From the NCBI GenBank assembly GCA_017472735.1, contig JAFUOD010000003.1, positions 116,559 to 180,558 on the forward strand: a stretch of DNA of 64,000 nt, given 5' to 3'. The position numbers and the translations under genes were made by a program. The notes beneath the pieces were generated by a model. That model had not been told where the DNA came from. It ran no database searches and worked only from the letters and a program-made list of their open reading frames with translations. Of this stretch, positions 8,411-15,775 are shown piece after piece; positions within the stretch are counted from its first letter, which is position 1, and each line of letters opens with the position of its first letter. This stretch comes from Oscillospiraceae bacterium. GTDB taxonomy: Bacteria; Bacillota; Clostridia; Oscillospirales; Ruminococcaceae.

Positions 8411-9097
8411 ATGGCTGACGGTAATGTTCACGCAGGGCACAGAAAGCGTTTGAGAGACAGATTTTTAGAAAACGGACTTGATACTTTTTTGCCTCACCAA
8501 ATGCTTGAGCTTTTACTGTTTTATTCTTTTGCAAGAGAAGACACCAACATATATGCTCACAGGCTTTTGAACCGATTCGGTAGTCTTTCGGGTGTGTTTA
8601 ATGCAAGCGTTGACGAGCTTTGCGAGGTGCAGGGAATCGGCGAAAACACCGCACTGTTGATTAAGCTGATACCTCAGTTTTATGAAATGATTGATGAATT
8701 TAAAACAAGCAGAACGACCCTTAACACAAGACAGACTATTTGCAATTATTTTAACAACCTGTTTAAAGATGAAGACAGCGAAAAGATTTATATTGCGTGT
8801 TTGGATGACACGCTTTGCCTTATAAAACTGGTTTCGATTGATTTTGACAAAAATAAATTTGGCAAAGACGTTATAAGAACCATGACAAAAGAGATTCTTG
8901 GTACCAACTGCACACAGTGCATTATCGCGGTCAATCATATAAAAGGTTATGCAACACCTAATAAAGATGAAATTGCTTTTGCCAAGAGCATTTCGGAATA
9001 TCTTGAGGCAATAAGAACAAGGCTTGCTGAATTTGTTATTTATGGAACAGACGGAACAAGACTTATTTTGGAAGCTATTAACGCAGGAATATTATAA
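8411..9097 (+). CDS. RadC-family paralogue with degenerate JAMM motif
   Basis: A 228-residue protein with the same two-domain layout as the neighbouring RadC (helix-hairpin-helix-like GIGENTALLIKLIPQF at about residues 75-90, then a JAB/MPN fold). The expected HNHP...D motif reads VNHIKGYATPNKDE: the first His is Val174, His176 is kept, the next residue is Ile in place of Pro, and the position of the metal Asp is Glu187 with Asp186 beside it. Loss of a first-shell ligand makes zinc hydrolysis unlikely, so it may be a structural or regulatory partner, as in paired MPN+/MPN- proteins of eukaryotes (analogy only). The start at 8411 follows a G-rich site (GGGGGTG). The gene ends in a strong terminator. 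Confidence 0.85.
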   Translation: MADGNVHAGHRKRLRDRFLENGLDTFLPHQMLELLLFYSFAREDTNIYAHRLLNRFGSLSGVFNASVDELCEVQGIGENTALLIKLIPQFYEMIDEFKTSRTTLNTRQTICNYFNNLFKDEDSEKIYIACLDDTLCLIKLVSIDFDKNKFGKDVIRTMTKEILGTNCTQCIIAVNHIKGYATPNKDEIAFAKSISEYLEAIRTRLAEFVIYGTDGTRLILEAINAGIL

Positions 9098-9103
9098 AAG
9101 CAA

Positions 9104-9132
9104 AACGCCGATGCTAAGCATCGGCGTTTTTT
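9104..9132. terminator. Bidirectional terminator
   Basis: AACGCCGATGC (9104-9114) pairs with GCATCGGCGTT (9118-9128) over a 3-nt loop, followed by T residues on the plus strand and A/T-rich flank on the other. It separates the RadC paralogue from the converging GH43 gene. Confidence 0.88.
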
Positions 9133-9137
9133 ACTGT

Positions 9138-10535
9138 TTAATTGAGCTCGAAGGATTTCAGATGTCCTCCGCCTGTGCCCTTGAAGTGGATAAAGAATGC
9201 ATATACACCATCGGGCAGGTCGATGGGAGCAGTATACTTAGTCCAGATATTTGTACCCTGAACACGGATAGTAGCCAAAGGCTCGGCATCGAGTGCTGTT
9301 TTGATTTCAAACTCGCCGTGAATGTAGGCACGGGTAGTAATGCTTACTTCTTTAATGCCCTCGCACTTGAAGTATTTGAAGCCTGCAACCATACCGCGGT
9401 TAACATTGCCAATGTAGCCGGTCTCTTCATCGCCGTCACGTCCGTCCTGAGTGATTTTAGGTGCATTGCCACGCATCGGCATGCCGTTATCGTCAACCAT
9501 AAAGAGGTTGCACGCAAGATAAGCGGGATGCTCTCCCCTGCCCTCTAAAGGTCCGCCGTTTAAGCCGCAAGAGGTCATTTCGACCTGCTTGATGCTGCCG
9601 TCAGCTTCTACTGTGAGCTTTTCGGCACAGCCCTGACGGCTGAACCACGAGCCGTTGGTCTGACGGTGATAGAAGATGTACCATTCGCCGTTAATCTCGA
9701 CCATACTGCCGTGGTTGTTGCCTATCTGGCCGACAGACATATTGGCAGGCTTGCCGTTTGCAAGACCGATATCGCCGTTGGAGACTAATACGCCGCCGTA
9801 AGTGAAGGGACCCCTGGGGTCGTTAGAGGTTGCATAGCAAAGCTCGTGCATAACCTCGGACGAGTAGATGAAGTAATATGTATCACCGATCTTTCTGATT
9901 GAGGAAGCCTCGAAGAAGGCGTGATTTTCAAAGCTTGTGCCAGCTGAATATGAACTGCCGGGAACAACGATCACGGGGTCTTCAATGATAGTGAGCATGT
10001 CGCTGTCTAAAACTGTGAGCATGGAGCCGTGACGGGACTTATCCCCTCTTCCGCAGAAGCCTGTGTACATATAGGTCTTGCCGTTTTCAGTGATAACACC
10101 GGGGTCGAACTGAGGCTCGTCTCCGGGTCTTGAGCCGAGAAGCGTTCCATCGGCATAATGAACGTAGCCAAGGAATTCGTATTTGCCTGCAGGGGTGTCG
10201 CAAACTGCAACAGAAACATTGCTTACCTTATCTAAAACATAATAAAGGTAGTATCTTCCGTCGGGTCCTACTGTTACATCCGGCGCATAGAGGCACATGC
10301 TGCGGTCGGGGTTGTAGGGGTCGGAGGTTGCGGGGTAGATAACACCCTCGTATCTCCAGTTGCCCAAATCGTCAATGGGTGCAGACCAGCAAACATAGTC
10401 GCCCATGCAGAATACATGGCCGTTGAAATAGTCGTGCGAGCCGTAAACATAAACTCTGTCGCCAAATACATAAGGCTCACCGTCGGGAATGTATTCCCAT
10501 GACGGAAGATATGGGTTGAATGCCTGTTTTTTCAT
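9138..10535 (-). CDS. Cytoplasmic GH43 glycosidase (beta-xylosidase / arabinofuranosidase type)
   Basis: A 465-residue GH43 enzyme without a signal peptide, so intracellular. The five-bladed propeller domain fills about residues 5-320, with the catalytic triad visible as Asp18 (YIPDGEP), Asp144 (QFDPGV) and Glu209 (FFEASSIRK). About 130 further residues form a beta-rich C-terminal domain, possibly CBM6-like. These enzymes remove xylose or arabinose from short oligosaccharides. The start lies 38 bp after the stop of the upstream GH31 gene, so the two form an operon. A secreted paralogue with the same SWEYIPDGEPYVF and FFEASSIRK blocks is encoded at 27934. Exact linkage specificity cannot be read from the sequence. 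Confidence 0.9.
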   Translation of the reverse strand: MKKQAFNPYLPSWEYIPDGEPYVFGDRVYVYGSHDYFNGHVFCMGDYVCWSAPIDDLGNWRYEGVIYPATSDPYNPDRSMCLYAPDVTVGPDGRYYLYYVLDKVSNVSVAVCDTPAGKYEFLGYVHYADGTLLGSRPGDEPQFDPGVITENGKTYMYTGFCGRGDKSRHGSMLTVLDSDMLTIIEDPVIVVPGSSYSAGTSFENHAFFEASSIRKIGDTYYFIYSSEVMHELCYATSNDPRGPFTYGGVLVSNGDIGLANGKPANMSVGQIGNNHGSMVEINGEWYIFYHRQTNGSWFSRQGCAEKLTVEADGSIKQVEMTSCGLNGGPLEGRGEHPAYLACNLFMVDDNGMPMRGNAPKITQDGRDGDEETGYIGNVNRGMVAGFKYFKCEGIKEVSITTRAYIHGEFEIKTALDAEPLATIRVQGTNIWTKYTAPIDLPDGVYAFFIHFKGTGGGHLKSFELN

Positions 10536-10573
10536 AAGTGTTCCTCCAAAATATAATAATTACAATATATATT

Positions 10574-12919
10574 TTACTTGCCAATCACTCTTACGTCAAT
10601 ATCTTTAAGCCTGTTATCGCTTATATTCAGGCAATTTTCATTATCGTTCCATAAAAGCGTAGTGTAAAGGTAATCACCTTGCTCGTAGCCGTAGCCGTCG
10701 CCTGAGTCGGAATAGAAGCCGAATCTGCCATTAGCTCCCTTATAGACCTTAATATAGTCGATTTCGCTTTGTGCGGCAGTCGAGCCTTTGAACTGAGCCA
10801 TGGGGATAATGGCACCTGCCTTTACAAACAGAGGAATTTTTGTAATGTCGGCATCAGCCTCGATCCACTGTCCTCCCGAATATTTTTCTTCAGTGTAGAA
10901 GTCGTACCACTCACCCTCGGGCAGATAAACCTTGCGTGTCTTGGGTGCGTTTTCAATGGGGGCGGAGTTAACGCCGTAATACATAGGCTCGGTAACAGGG
11001 CAGACCATTATGCTGTCGCCGAACATATACTGGTCTTTAATTTCACAGGCGGTCTTATCGAAAGGATAATCGAATGCTAAGAATCTTATCATAGATTCAT
11101 CGTTAAGCCATGTTCTGCCTGCTAACGAATAAATATAAGGCATAAGCTCGTATCTTAAGCGGTTTACGCTTAAAATGGCATCGTAGAAGTCGGTACCCTC
11201 TTTATCGAAGTACCAAAGCTCGCGGCGGCAATCGGTGCCATGACCACGGAAAATGGGCAGAAATGCACCCCACTGATACCATCGTGTAAACAGTTCGACA
11301 TAGCCAAGGTCGTTTGAGGTGTCGTCGTAGTCGCCCTTCCAGAACCATGAGTTAGCGTTTTTAATGAAGAATGAGCCTATGTCAACTGTCCAATAAGGCA
11401 AGCCGCTTGCGCTAAATCCAAGGCCCGTTGCAATCTGGCGGCGGTAAGTATCCCAGCTTGCTGAAATATCGCCCGACCAGAGCACCGTGCCCAAGCGCTG
11501 CTGACCTGTGTGTGCGCTTCGGGTAAGGTTGCAAACACGCTTATCGTTTGTAACGCTGCGCTGACCGTCATACATGGTAAGTGCGTGGTAGAATGAATAG
11601 GAGTTCATTTCCTCGTAAGGCAGGTGGTTGCTTACATCTTTGCAGTAAGTGTCAAAAAGCTTTGAAGGCTCGGGCTTTACGGAAACGTTCCATTCGGGAG
11701 TGAAGGGCTCGGAGCTATCGCACCACCAAGCGTCTACGCCGTTGGAGAAGAGACCCTTGTTTGCCTGATTCCAATACATTTCACGCGCATTGGGCGAATA
11801 AGCATTATAAACATTGGTTGCAGGAAGCATGAAGCCTGCGTTTTTGAGCTCTTTATAGTCGTCCGAGGTCTCGCCGGGATTAGCCCAGATTGAGAGCATG
11901 AAGCGGACATCCATATCGTGAAGCTTATCTGTCATTTCGTGAGGGGTGGGATAACGGGAAGCATCAAAATTCTTATCGCCCCACTTTGCGCCGTCCCACG
12001 ATATCCAGTCCTGAACGATGCAGTCAAGACCGATGCCACGCTTGCGGTATTCGGCGGCAACATTTAAAACCTCTTCCTGAGTTTCGTAACGCTCCTGCGA
12101 CTGCATGTAGCCAAATGCCCACTTAGGAAGCATTGCAGCCTTACCTGTTAAGAAGCGGTATTCTTTGATAGCGCCATCCATCGAGCCGCCGTTCATGAAG
12201 TAATAGTCGAGCTCGCTTGAAGCCTCGCTATAAATATAAGTGCCGTAAAGTGTATCGCTGAAGATAAGCGGGCTGTTGGTATCCACAAGTATGCCGTAGC
12301 CAAAGTTTGAAACAAAGACAGGGATTGCGATTTTGCGATTGGCTTGATGAACATAAACAGTCTGTCCACGCAGCGAACCAAAACCCTCTTCGTGCTGGCC
12401 AAGACCATAGATATACTCGCCTTCGCTGAATTTAAGGTTAAGGCGCGTGTGATAGCTTTCACCGGTGGCAGTGCGCTTAGCCTCCTGCACTACGTTCTTC
12501 TTGCCGTCGGCAGTCTGAATTTCTTCGACCTTGGCGCCCTCCTCTATCAAAGAATAAGTGGTGAAGCTATCAAGTTCTTTGCTTTCAAAGTCCTTTTCTG
12601 CTAAAAGAAGCTTATTAGAAGCATCGAAATATTTATAGCTGCCTGTTGATTTGTTGATCTCAACTGTAAGCTCGGGCATTTTTAAGATAACAGTCTTGTC
12701 AGAGTCTTCATATGACCAATCAGAGAATGGAGTTAAAGCGACAACAGTATCTTTGATTTTAGACGAGAAATCCTCGCGCGAGGTGTAGGTGACACGGACT
12801 GTGCGTGGATCTTTGGGCGTTATTCTGTGCTTGCCATGCAAAGATATTAAGATAAGTGAATCACCTTGGCGTGTAACCTCGGTTATCACACGGGATTTCC
12901 CTTTAAAAGCATATAACAT
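10574..12919 (-). CDS. GH31 alpha-glycosidase (alpha-xylosidase type)
   Basis: A 781-residue GH31 enzyme lacking a signal peptide. The N-terminal beta-sandwich precedes a TIM barrel holding the nucleophile block WWCDSSEP (Asp) and the acid/base block LWSGDI (Asp). WGAFLPIFRGHGTD and the C-terminal beta domains complete the family layout. The WWxDxxEP form resembles characterised alpha-xylosidases, so a xyloglucan- or isoprimeverose-like substrate is likely, though alpha-glucosidase activity is possible. ATG 12919 is preferred over an ATG 105 bp upstream because AAGGAGG sits directly before it and the extension is unlike the family. It is first in the operon with the GH43 gene at 9138. Confidence 0.9.
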   Translation of the reverse strand: MLYAFKGKSRVITEVTRQGDSLILISLHGKHRITPKDPRTVRVTYTSREDFSSKIKDTVVALTPFSDWSYEDSDKTVILKMPELTVEINKSTGSYKYFDASNKLLLAEKDFESKELDSFTTYSLIEEGAKVEEIQTADGKKNVVQEAKRTATGESYHTRLNLKFSEGEYIYGLGQHEEGFGSLRGQTVYVHQANRKIAIPVFVSNFGYGILVDTNSPLIFSDTLYGTYIYSEASSELDYYFMNGGSMDGAIKEYRFLTGKAAMLPKWAFGYMQSQERYETQEEVLNVAAEYRKRGIGLDCIVQDWISWDGAKWGDKNFDASRYPTPHEMTDKLHDMDVRFMLSIWANPGETSDDYKELKNAGFMLPATNVYNAYSPNAREMYWNQANKGLFSNGVDAWWCDSSEPFTPEWNVSVKPEPSKLFDTYCKDVSNHLPYEEMNSYSFYHALTMYDGQRSVTNDKRVCNLTRSAHTGQQRLGTVLWSGDISASWDTYRRQIATGLGFSASGLPYWTVDIGSFFIKNANSWFWKGDYDDTSNDLGYVELFTRWYQWGAFLPIFRGHGTDCRRELWYFDKEGTDFYDAILSVNRLRYELMPYIYSLAGRTWLNDESMIRFLAFDYPFDKTACEIKDQYMFGDSIMVCPVTEPMYYGVNSAPIENAPKTRKVYLPEGEWYDFYTEEKYSGGQWIEADADITKIPLFVKAGAIIPMAQFKGSTAAQSEIDYIKVYKGANGRFGFYSDSGDGYGYEQGDYLYTTLLWNDNENCLNISDNRLKDIDVRVIGK

Positions 12920-12952
12920 TGGTGTATTCCTCCTTTTAGTGCTACTAATTTT

Positions 12953-12980
12953 ATTATACAAAATATGCAAATTAACACAA
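12953..12980 (-). promoter_or_regulatory. Promoter of the GH31-GH43 operon
   Basis: TTGTGT (12980-12975), 16-bp spacer and TATAAT (12958-12953) on the minus strand, giving a leader of about 28 nt. Confidence 0.6.
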
Positions 12981-13040
12981 TGATTTTTTGTAACTTTTGA
13001 TTGATTTATTATTGCAAAAAGCACCTTAAAGAGGATTGCA

Positions 13041-13074
13041 TAAAAACAAGCGACCCTGCAAAACAGAGTCGCTT
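13041..13074 (-). terminator. Terminator of the 23-codon gene
   Basis: AAGCGACcCTG (13048-13058) pairs with CAGaGTCGCTT (13064-13074) around CAAAA. On the minus strand GTTTTTA follows. It lies 35 bp downstream of the small gene's stop codon. Confidence 0.8.
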
Positions 13075-13108
13075 TATATATTATGTCAAGAAAAATGATG
13101 TCTATGGA

Positions 13109-13180
13109 TTAGCAGCCGAAGCCGAAGAACTGGCAAAGAAGCTCCCAAATGGAGTTGCAGTTAAAGTTAAAATTGCACAT
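13109..13180 (-). CDS. 23-residue Cys- and Phe-rich peptide gene
   Basis: The predicted product is MCNFNFNCNSIWELLCQF followed by FGFGC. It has four Cys (residues 2, 8, 16, 23), five Phe and one Trp, and one charged side chain (Glu13). I do not recognise it. The case for a real gene is the complete unit around it: TTGCAA-17-TATAAT promoter (13257-13229), CAGGAGG ribosome binding site (13197-13191) ten bases before the ATG, a TAA stop, then an intrinsic terminator. It sits between the pilus locus and the GH31 operon but is transcriptionally separate from both. Possible roles are a small membrane-associated or secreted peptide, a metal-binding peptide, or the coding part of a dual-function RNA; none can be chosen from sequence. 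Confidence 0.65.
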   Translation of the reverse strand: MCNFNFNCNSIWELLCQFFGFGC

Positions 13181-13228
13181 CTTTTGTTTACCTCCTGTAA
13201 AATTTATTTGTCTCGCGAAGACAATATT

Positions 13229-13257
13229 ATTATAACTTATTGGTAAGCAAATTGCAA
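13229..13257 (-). promoter_or_regulatory. Promoter of the 23-codon gene
   Basis: TTGCAA (13257-13252), 17-bp spacer, TATAAT (13234-13229) on the minus strand, giving a leader of about 45 nt that ends in a near-perfect Shine-Dalgarno sequence. Confidence 0.7.
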
Positions 13258-13331
13258 ATGCAATTGTTGCCATGGTAATTAATTTGGTAAGCCTTGCAAA
13301 AAAAGCGAACAGCAAATGCCGTCCGCCGATT

Positions 13332-13979
13332 TTATCTTTTTATCTTATCGCAGAATACTGTTATACGCTCTTGTCCGCTGTAGGTACAGGTGAATAAAGT
13401 CAAGTCATAAGCTCCAGAGGTCATTTCCTCAATAGCTGTGGCAGCCAAGACATCTTTAGCAATAACCTCGTAAGCGGTAACATTGCCCTTTATATCTACA
13501 AAGAGGACACTGTCACCCTCGGTAAGGTCAGAAAGTCTGCCAAAATGCCTTTTATAATTGTGCGCCATAAGCACTAAATCCTCACCCGTAACAGAACCGT
13601 AATAACGGCAGGGAGCAATCTTAAGGCTATCGTAATCCCAGTTCGACATTATCGGCAAATCGAGGCCAAGCTTAGGAATTGAAAGATAGCCTATGTAGCT
13701 GTGATCTTCAATTTCAAGCTCGCTCATAATTTCGCTTTCGGTCTCGGGCAAAACAGGAGGGAGGTCAAGATCTTCAAATCCCGGAGGGACTTCGTACTCT
13801 TGTTCAGGCTCAGCGGTTATGCTGTCTTCCTGCATTTTTTGAATCAACTGAGGTAAAAGTTCCTGAGCAGATTGCTCGGCGGCCGTTGCTTCGCGCTGAT
13901 TATAAACAAAAAGCGAAAGAGCACCCAAAAGGAAAACCATGCCGACAGCCATGAAAATGTTACCGATTTTAGCCTTCAT
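13332..13979 (-). CDS. Sortase (short, second sortase of the pilus locus)
   Basis: A 215-residue sortase with an N-terminal membrane anchor (about residues 8-27) and an acidic linker. The catalytic His lies in LMAHNYKRHFG, the Cys in TLFTCTYSG and the Arg in ERITVFCD. It is last in the pilus operon and overlaps the end of the LPQTG gene by 11 bp when started at ATG 13979, which has GGAGG about 14 bases upstream; ATG 14000 is in frame but lacks a ribosome binding site. The sequence is closer to housekeeping-like or class D/B-type sortases than to the class C enzyme two genes upstream, so it may attach the finished pilus or adhesin to the cell wall. Confidence 0.85.
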   Translation of the reverse strand: MKAKIGNIFMAVGMVFLLGALSLFVYNQREATAAEQSAQELLPQLIQKMQEDSITAEPEQEYEVPPGFEDLDLPPVLPETESEIMSELEIEDHSYIGYLSIPKLGLDLPIMSNWDYDSLKIAPCRYYGSVTGEDLVLMAHNYKRHFGRLSDLTEGDSVLFVDIKGNVTAYEVIAKDVLAATAIEEMTSGAYDLTLFTCTYSGQERITVFCDKIKR

Positions 13980-14841
13980 AAGAATCTTTCTTGCCTCCAT
14001 AACGAAGCGACCAGCCGATTGAGAAAATCAGCAAGCCTGCTATTGCCAAAACAGGTACAGGCCAGTTAAGCTGACCGGTCTGAGGAAGCTTTGGCTCATC
14101 GGTAGAGTCGTCAGGGTCTTGGGGATCATCGTCGGGAATATCAGCATCAACCGTGTCCTCGTCACCGCTTGGTTCCTCGGGGTCGTAAGGGCCGTCCTCG
14201 GGGTCGTATGGATAATTGGGATCGTCGGGATCGTCGGGATCGTCGGGGTCATCGGGATCGTCAGGATCATCGGGATCGTCGGGATCATCAGGATTTTCCG
14301 GCAAATCCGGCCATTCGGGTGGAAGTGTAGGGTGAGTGTAGATCGGTACCTTTGAGTCGATTTCAATATCGTAGTTATAGCTTCCATAATAGCTTGATGG
14401 AACAACAACCAAGAAAGGAGTAATACCGCCAAAGCCTTCAGCCGCTGTGGGCTGGAAAACCAAGTAAATACCAAGCTCCAAATCCTCGAACGTTGCAATG
14501 CCTTTGTCATTAACAGGCTGAACAACTGCAGGAGTGAGGTTTGAAAGCTCATAAGCAGCTATTAAAAACGCAAGGCGTTCGGAGTATATATCATTTGAAT
14601 TAAAAGAATCGGCGTATTCTTCAAGGCCGTTTGTCGGAACATATACATATTTTCCGTTGTTATCTGAAATGGTGGCAACATGATATAAAGCCAAGGAGCC
14701 ACCGGGAACAGGAGTATCGCCGTAAGACATGCTGATGGTGACAGAGCCTTTACGCGATAAGTCTATATCTGCGGCGTAGGCGGTTATGCTTAAGCCAAAC
14801 AGCAAAGCAATGACAATGATTAATGAAAATAATCTTCTCAT
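13969..14841 (-). CDS. LPQTG-anchored minor/basal pilin with Asp-Pro repeat stalk
   Basis: A 290-residue surface protein. It has a Sec signal peptide (ending near AYA), a pilin-like beta domain (about residues 28-160), a stalk of repeated D-D-P triplets (about residues 180-235), then LPQTG, a hydrophobic helix and a charged tail (RYGGKKDSYEG). LPQTG is the sortase target. In two-pilin operons such short proteins act as the base subunit that receives the wall anchor. AGGAGGAAAGGAAC precedes the ATG. It lies between two sortase genes and overlaps the downstream one. The repeat is encoded by 9-bp units, so its length can change without a frameshift. Confidence 0.87.
   Translation of the reverse strand: MRRLFSLIIVIALLFGLSITAYAADIDLSRKGSVTISMSYGDTPVPGGSLALYHVATISDNNGKYVYVPTNGLEEYADSFNSNDIYSERLAFLIAAYELSNLTPAVVQPVNDKGIATFEDLELGIYLVFQPTAAEGFGGITPFLVVVPSSYYGSYNYDIEIDSKVPIYTHPTLPPEWPDLPENPDDPDDPDDPDDPDDPDDPDDPDDPNYPYDPEDGPYDPEEPSGDEDTVDADIPDDDPQDPDDSTDEPKLPQTGQLNWPVPVLAIAGLLIFSIGWSLRYGGKKDSYEG
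14205..14300. repeat. 9-bp tandem repeat encoding the D-D-P stalk
   Basis: Plus-strand units of the form GGATCGTCG, with slight variants, are repeated about eight to nine times within the LPQTG gene and its flank. A 9-bp period keeps the reading frame when units are gained or lost. Confidence 0.8.
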
Positions 14842-14853
14842 GTTCCTTTCCTC

Positions 14854-15669
14854 CTATTTTTTCTTGGGTTTGGGCAATAATATGCAGAACAGTAAAATAA
14901 GCAACAACGGCGACGCAACAATCGGGGCGACAACAACCGGGTCGATCTGAATGGCATCGGCGGTGATGCGCACGACCTTTACCTCTTCGGGGTTTTCAAT
15001 GCGTGTGCCGCGAACTAACATTCGGTGGCTGTTGATGCCGTAAGGCGTGCAGGTAACTAAGGTTACATGATCCTCGCCTTCGATAACGCTGAGCGCATCA
15101 ACTTGGTTGGGTTCAACAATTAAAATTTGATCAATTTCGTAGGTTAAAAGGCGGTCGAGTACGGTGATGGAAAAAGTGTCGCCGACTGCAAGCTTGTCAA
15201 GATCGGTGAAAAGACGGGCAGAGGGTAATCCTCGGTGGGCGGAAAGCGCCGCGTGTGTGCCTGCACCGCCTATTGGCAGGGTCGTCCCCTCGAGATGGCC
15301 GACAGCAATTTGCAAAACACCCTCGGAAGTGCCGTGATAAATGGGAAGCTCGACATCGATAAGCGGAATGTTGATGTAACCGATTATGCCTGTGCCGCTG
15401 ACATCAAGCGCCTCGTAATAACCCTCGACCTCGGAATGATACATTAAGGGATAGGCGATTTTTTTGATGCGGGAGTTATAATCCTCGGCGGCGGCAAAAA
15501 GGCTTGAATAGTCTTCCTCGGATAAATTTTCGAGCGCGGCATCGTAATTGGCGATGGCGTAAGACTGGTGAAGCGAGTTCCAATAATCGCTGAACGAGGG
15601 GTACAGAAGCAAGGACAGCCCAACGACAAGCACGATGAACAAAAAGATTGTTGAAAGATACTTTTTCAT
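14854..15669 (-). CDS. srtC: Class C (pilin-polymerising) sortase
   Basis: A 271-residue sortase with an N-terminal membrane segment (residues 5-25) and a second hydrophobic segment near the C-terminus (about 245-264), the layout of class C sortases. The core holds AALSAHRGLPS (catalytic His), TLVTCTPYGINSHR (catalytic Cys) and LVRGTR (Arg). Class C sortases join pilin subunits through LPxTG and a pilin-motif Lys. The gene lies 106 bp after the major pilin and 12 bp before the LPQTG pilin gene. Its genomic partners make the LPSTG protein at 15776 its expected main substrate. Confidence 0.92.
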   Translation of the reverse strand: MKKYLSTIFLFIVLVVGLSLLLYPSFSDYWNSLHQSYAIANYDAALENLSEEDYSSLFAAAEDYNSRIKKIAYPLMYHSEVEGYYEALDVSGTGIIGYINIPLIDVELPIYHGTSEGVLQIAVGHLEGTTLPIGGAGTHAALSAHRGLPSARLFTDLDKLAVGDTFSITVLDRLLTYEIDQILIVEPNQVDALSVIEGEDHVTLVTCTPYGINSHRMLVRGTRIENPEEVKVVRITADAIQIDPVVVAPIVASPLLLILLFCILLPKPKKK

Positions 15670-15775
15670 GGGGTTCTCCTTGCTTTTGCACGAGATGAGA
15701 TGTGGGGATAAAAACTTTTACTCGGGGAGAGCGAAAAAGCTCTCCCCGAATGTGTGTGAATTATGTAGTGCCGAA

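Noticed and set aside
13001-13246. 81-codon plus-strand frame over the 23-codon gene
   Set aside because: No ribosome site is seen, and promoter, RBS and terminator all support the minus-strand unit.
14205-14300. Short tandem repeats as CRISPR or satellite
   Set aside because: The 9-bp units encode an Asp-Pro stalk in frame within a sorted pilin.
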